From NCBI GenBank assembly GCA_020441345.1, contig JAGRMK010000384.1, forward strand, positions 9,005-17,159: 8,155 bases of DNA, written 5' to 3'. Under the pieces are notes generated by a model. That model was not told where the DNA came from and did no database searches. It saw only the letters and a list, made by a program, of their open reading frames with translations. The translations under genes and the position numbers were made by a program. Source of the stretch: Paracoccaceae bacterium. GTDB lineage: Bacteria; Pseudomonadota; Alphaproteobacteria; Rhodobacterales; Rhodobacteraceae. Shown here piece by piece: positions 6,716-8,155 of the stretch; the stretch's first letter is position 1; the number at the start of each line of letters is the position of its first letter.

Positions 6716-6729
6716 GGGCTTTGCATAGC
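6702..6729 (+). promoter_or_regulatory. Possible promoter of the ABC exporter genes
   Basis: TTGGCT (6702-6707) and CATAGC (6724-6729) are 16 bases apart and would start transcription near 6736, leaving about 27 bases before ATG 6763. The -35 half lies inside the first codons of the divergent LytTR gene. Matches to consensus are weak; the main argument is that the divergent gap leaves little other room. Confidence 0.22.
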
Positions 6730-6743
6730 CATCGCTCAGCAAA
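6720..6743. promoter_or_regulatory. Candidate operator: inverted repeat TTTGC-N14-GCAAA
   Basis: Two complementary 5-base arms (6720-6724 and 6739-6743), about two helical turns apart in total span, occupy the centre of the 47-base gap between the LytTR and ABC genes. They cover the -10 candidates of both directions. Known LytTR sites are usually direct repeats, so this could equally serve another regulator or be chance. Confidence 0.3.
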
Positions 6744-6749
6744 ACTCAA
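6722..6749 (-). promoter_or_regulatory. Possible promoter of LytTR copy 2, giving a leaderless transcript
   Basis: On the minus strand TTGAGT (6744-6749) and TATGCA (6722-6727) are separated by 16 bases. The downstream edge of the -10 is 7 bases from the A of ATG 6715, so transcription would begin at or next to the start codon. This agrees with the missing ribosome site at that ATG. Confidence 0.3.
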
Positions 6750-6762
6750 GGGTGGGGGAAGA

Positions 6763-7653
6763 ATGCCACCGGTTTTAACGACGAAACCCATCGAAGCGCG
6801 GGGTCTGGTCAAGACGTTCGGCGCGGTGCGGGCGGTGTCCGGCGTCGATCTGGACCTGAGCGCGGGCGAGGCGCTGGGGCTTCTGGGTCCGAATGGTGCG
6901 GGCAAATCGACCGTGATATCGCTGTTGATGGGGCAGCGCCCGCCCGATGCAGGCAGCGTGTCGATCTTTGGTCATCCGGCAGGCAGCGCCCCGGCGCGGC
7001 GGCTGGCCGGGGCCACGCCGCAATCGGCGGGCTTTCCCGAGCAACTGACCCCGCGCGAAATCCTGGCCTATGCCGCCGCCCATCACGACGCGCCGCGCGC
7101 CGTCTCGGACCTGACAGAGATCTTCGGGCTGGGGGCGCTGATCGACCGGCGCATGGCCGGGTTCTCGGGCGGCGAGGTGCGGCGCGTGGCGCTGGCGCTG
7201 GCCTTTGTCGGGGCACCGCGTCTTGTGTTTCTGGATGAGCCGACAACCGGCCTCGACAGCGCGGCGCAAGAGGGATTTCGCGCCGCTGCGCGGGCCTATG
7301 TGCGGTCGGGCGGCGCGTTGGTCCTGACCTCGCACCATTGGGACGAGATCGAGGAAATCTGCGACCGCATCACGATGATCGACAAGGGTGAAACCGTGCT
7401 CGACGGGGGCCTGGACGCGATCCGCGCACGGACCCGTTTGAATCGTTTGTCATTCGCTCTGCCTGACACGAAAAGCCCGCCGGGCTGGTTGGGCGCAACC
7501 TTCGACGCGGGGCGATGGCAGGTCGAAACGCCACAGTCCGATGCGATGCTGCGCCGCATGATCGCTGAAAATATCGACTTCTCCGATTTGATCGTGCGGC
7601 CCCTCGACCTGAAGGACATCATCGGCCACATTCGCAACGAGTCCCGTCCATGA
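6763..7653 (+). CDS. ABC transporter ATP-binding protein (ABC-2 export type)
   Basis: A 296-residue ATPase that would power export through the membrane protein encoded next. All nucleotide-binding motifs are intact: Walker A GPNGAGKST (42-50), Q-loop Gln87 in ATPQS, signature FSGGE (134-138), Walker B LVFLDEP (154-160) with catalytic Glu159, D-loop GLDS (163-166) and H-loop His191 in LTSHHWDEIE. After about residue 220 comes a C-terminal extension of about 75 residues, common in ATPases of drug, polysaccharide or Nat-type ABC-2 exporters, that often contacts the partner. ATG 6763 was chosen for the GGGGGAAG just upstream; the frame is open to a TTG at 6721 but that has no such site. The permease ATG overlaps the stop as ATGA, implying coupled translation. 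The substrate cannot be deduced. Confidence 0.94.
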   Translation: MPPVLTTKPIEARGLVKTFGAVRAVSGVDLDLSAGEALGLLGPNGAGKSTVISLLMGQRPPDAGSVSIFGHPAGSAPARRLAGATPQSAGFPEQLTPREILAYAAAHHDAPRAVSDLTEIFGLGALIDRRMAGFSGGEVRRVALALAFVGAPRLVFLDEPTTGLDSAAQEGFRAAARAYVRSGGALVLTSHHWDEIEEICDRITMIDKGETVLDGGLDAIRARTRLNRLSFALPDTKSPPGWLGATFDAGRWQVETPQSDAMLRRMIAENIDFSDLIVRPLDLKDIIGHIRNESRP

Positions 7654-8155
7654 CCCGCACCCTGATCGCCGAACTCGCGCTGATCCTGCGTATCCTGTTT
7701 CGTCAGCCGGGGTTCTGGGTGCCGACAGTGCTGTTTCCCGCCATGCTCTACGGTTTCTTCGGGGCCAACATGGCGGCGGCCGGGGGCATGGGGGCTTATG
7801 CGATGGCATCCTTCGCGGTCTACGCGGTTGTCGGCGTCGGCTTCTACCAGTTTGGCGTCACCGTGGCGCAGGACCGCGAAAACCCGTTCACCGTCTGGCA
7901 ACGCACGCTGCCTGGACACGCGGCGGCACCCTGGATCGCACGGGTGGCGGCCGCGCTGCTCTTCGTGCTGGTCGCGGTGGCGCTGGTTCTTGTGGCGGCC
8001 TGGCTGATCGCCGGTGTCACGCTTTCGGTCGAATCCTATGCCCGGCTTGGCGGGGCCTGCGCGCTGGCGGCGATCCCGGCGGTGCTGATGGGCACGGCGC
8101 TGGGCTCGGTGGCCTCATCGCGTGCGGCGGTGCCGTTGGCGAACCTGTTGTTTCT
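7650..8155 (+). CDS. ABC-2 type transporter permease, 3' truncated by window
   Basis: The reading frame starts at ATG 7650, overlapping the ATPase stop by 4 bases, and stays open to the window edge, giving 168 residues of an incomplete protein. It begins with a short amphipathic stretch (MTRTLIAELALILRILFRQPGFW) that resembles the interfacial helix of ABC-2 permeases. Hydrophobic segments follow at about 24-36, 50-70, 102-124 and 133-150, with the last visible residues (VPLANLLF) entering another. The cytoplasmic loop AQDRENPFTVWQRTLPG (73-89) resembles the coupling region, where ABC-2 proteins often carry an E-x-G-T-x-x-x-L-x-T-P-like segment. It should form the membrane channel driven by the preceding ATPase, probably as a dimer. 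The substrate is unknown. Confidence 0.88.
   Translation, partial: MTRTLIAELALILRILFRQPGFWVPTVLFPAMLYGFFGANMAAAGGMGAYAMASFAVYAVVGVGFYQFGVTVAQDRENPFTVWQRTLPGHAAAPWIARVAAALLFVLVAVALVLVAAWLIAGVTLSVESYARLGGACALAAIPAVLMGTALGSVASSRAAVPLANLLF

Noticed and set aside
6809..7338. Two long minus-strand frames opposite the ABC ATPase
   Set aside because: They are antisense to an ATPase with every motif intact, and their translations are Arg/Pro-rich without domains.

Overview
The window looks like chromosomal DNA of a GC-rich alphaproteobacterium, most likely from the Rhodobacterales (Rhodobacteraceae/Roseobacter type). The reasons are the strong G/C bias at third codon positions, a terminase that resembles the gene-transfer-agent (GTA) terminase of that order, and a surE-pcm-nlpD cluster with no rpoS-like gene after it in the window. 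These assignments come from reading protein motifs; no database search was possible. No tRNA, rRNA, CRISPR array, insertion sequence or long repeat was seen.

Layout. (1) 1-402, plus strand: the C-terminal end of a terminase large subunit, closed by a strong intrinsic terminator at 452-474. No portal or capsid gene follows. (2) 506-3269, minus strand: surE, pcm and an nlpD-like lipoprotein gene, transcribed in that order. surE and pcm overlap by 4 bases; a 170-base gap with a dyad-symmetric element separates pcm from nlpD. (3) 3421-3846, plus strand: a small exported protein of unknown function, divergent from surE. (4) 3979-4878, plus strand: a beta-hydroxyacid dehydrogenase of the 3-hydroxyisobutyrate dehydrogenase family. 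It ends 3 bases from the next gene, which converges on it. (5) 4882-6715, minus strand: two tandem paralogues, each with four predicted membrane helices and a C-terminal LytTR DNA-binding domain. (6) 6763 to the window end, plus strand: an ABC-2 type exporter, with an ATPase gene overlapping a truncated permease gene by 4 bases. It diverges from the LytTR pair across only 47 bases.

How the parts may work together. SurE (nucleotidase), Pcm (protein repair) and the NlpD-like cell-division lipoprotein form a cluster also known from other proteobacteria. The NlpD-like M23 domain has lost nearly all its metal and catalytic residues, so it is probably an amidase activator and not an enzyme. The most interesting region is 4882-8155. 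Two membrane-anchored LytTR regulators sit back to back with an ABC exporter, and the tiny shared regulatory gap holds an inverted repeat and promoter-like elements. This could be a self-contained sensing and export module in which membrane-tethered transcription factors control the transporter. That role is an inference from gene arrangement.
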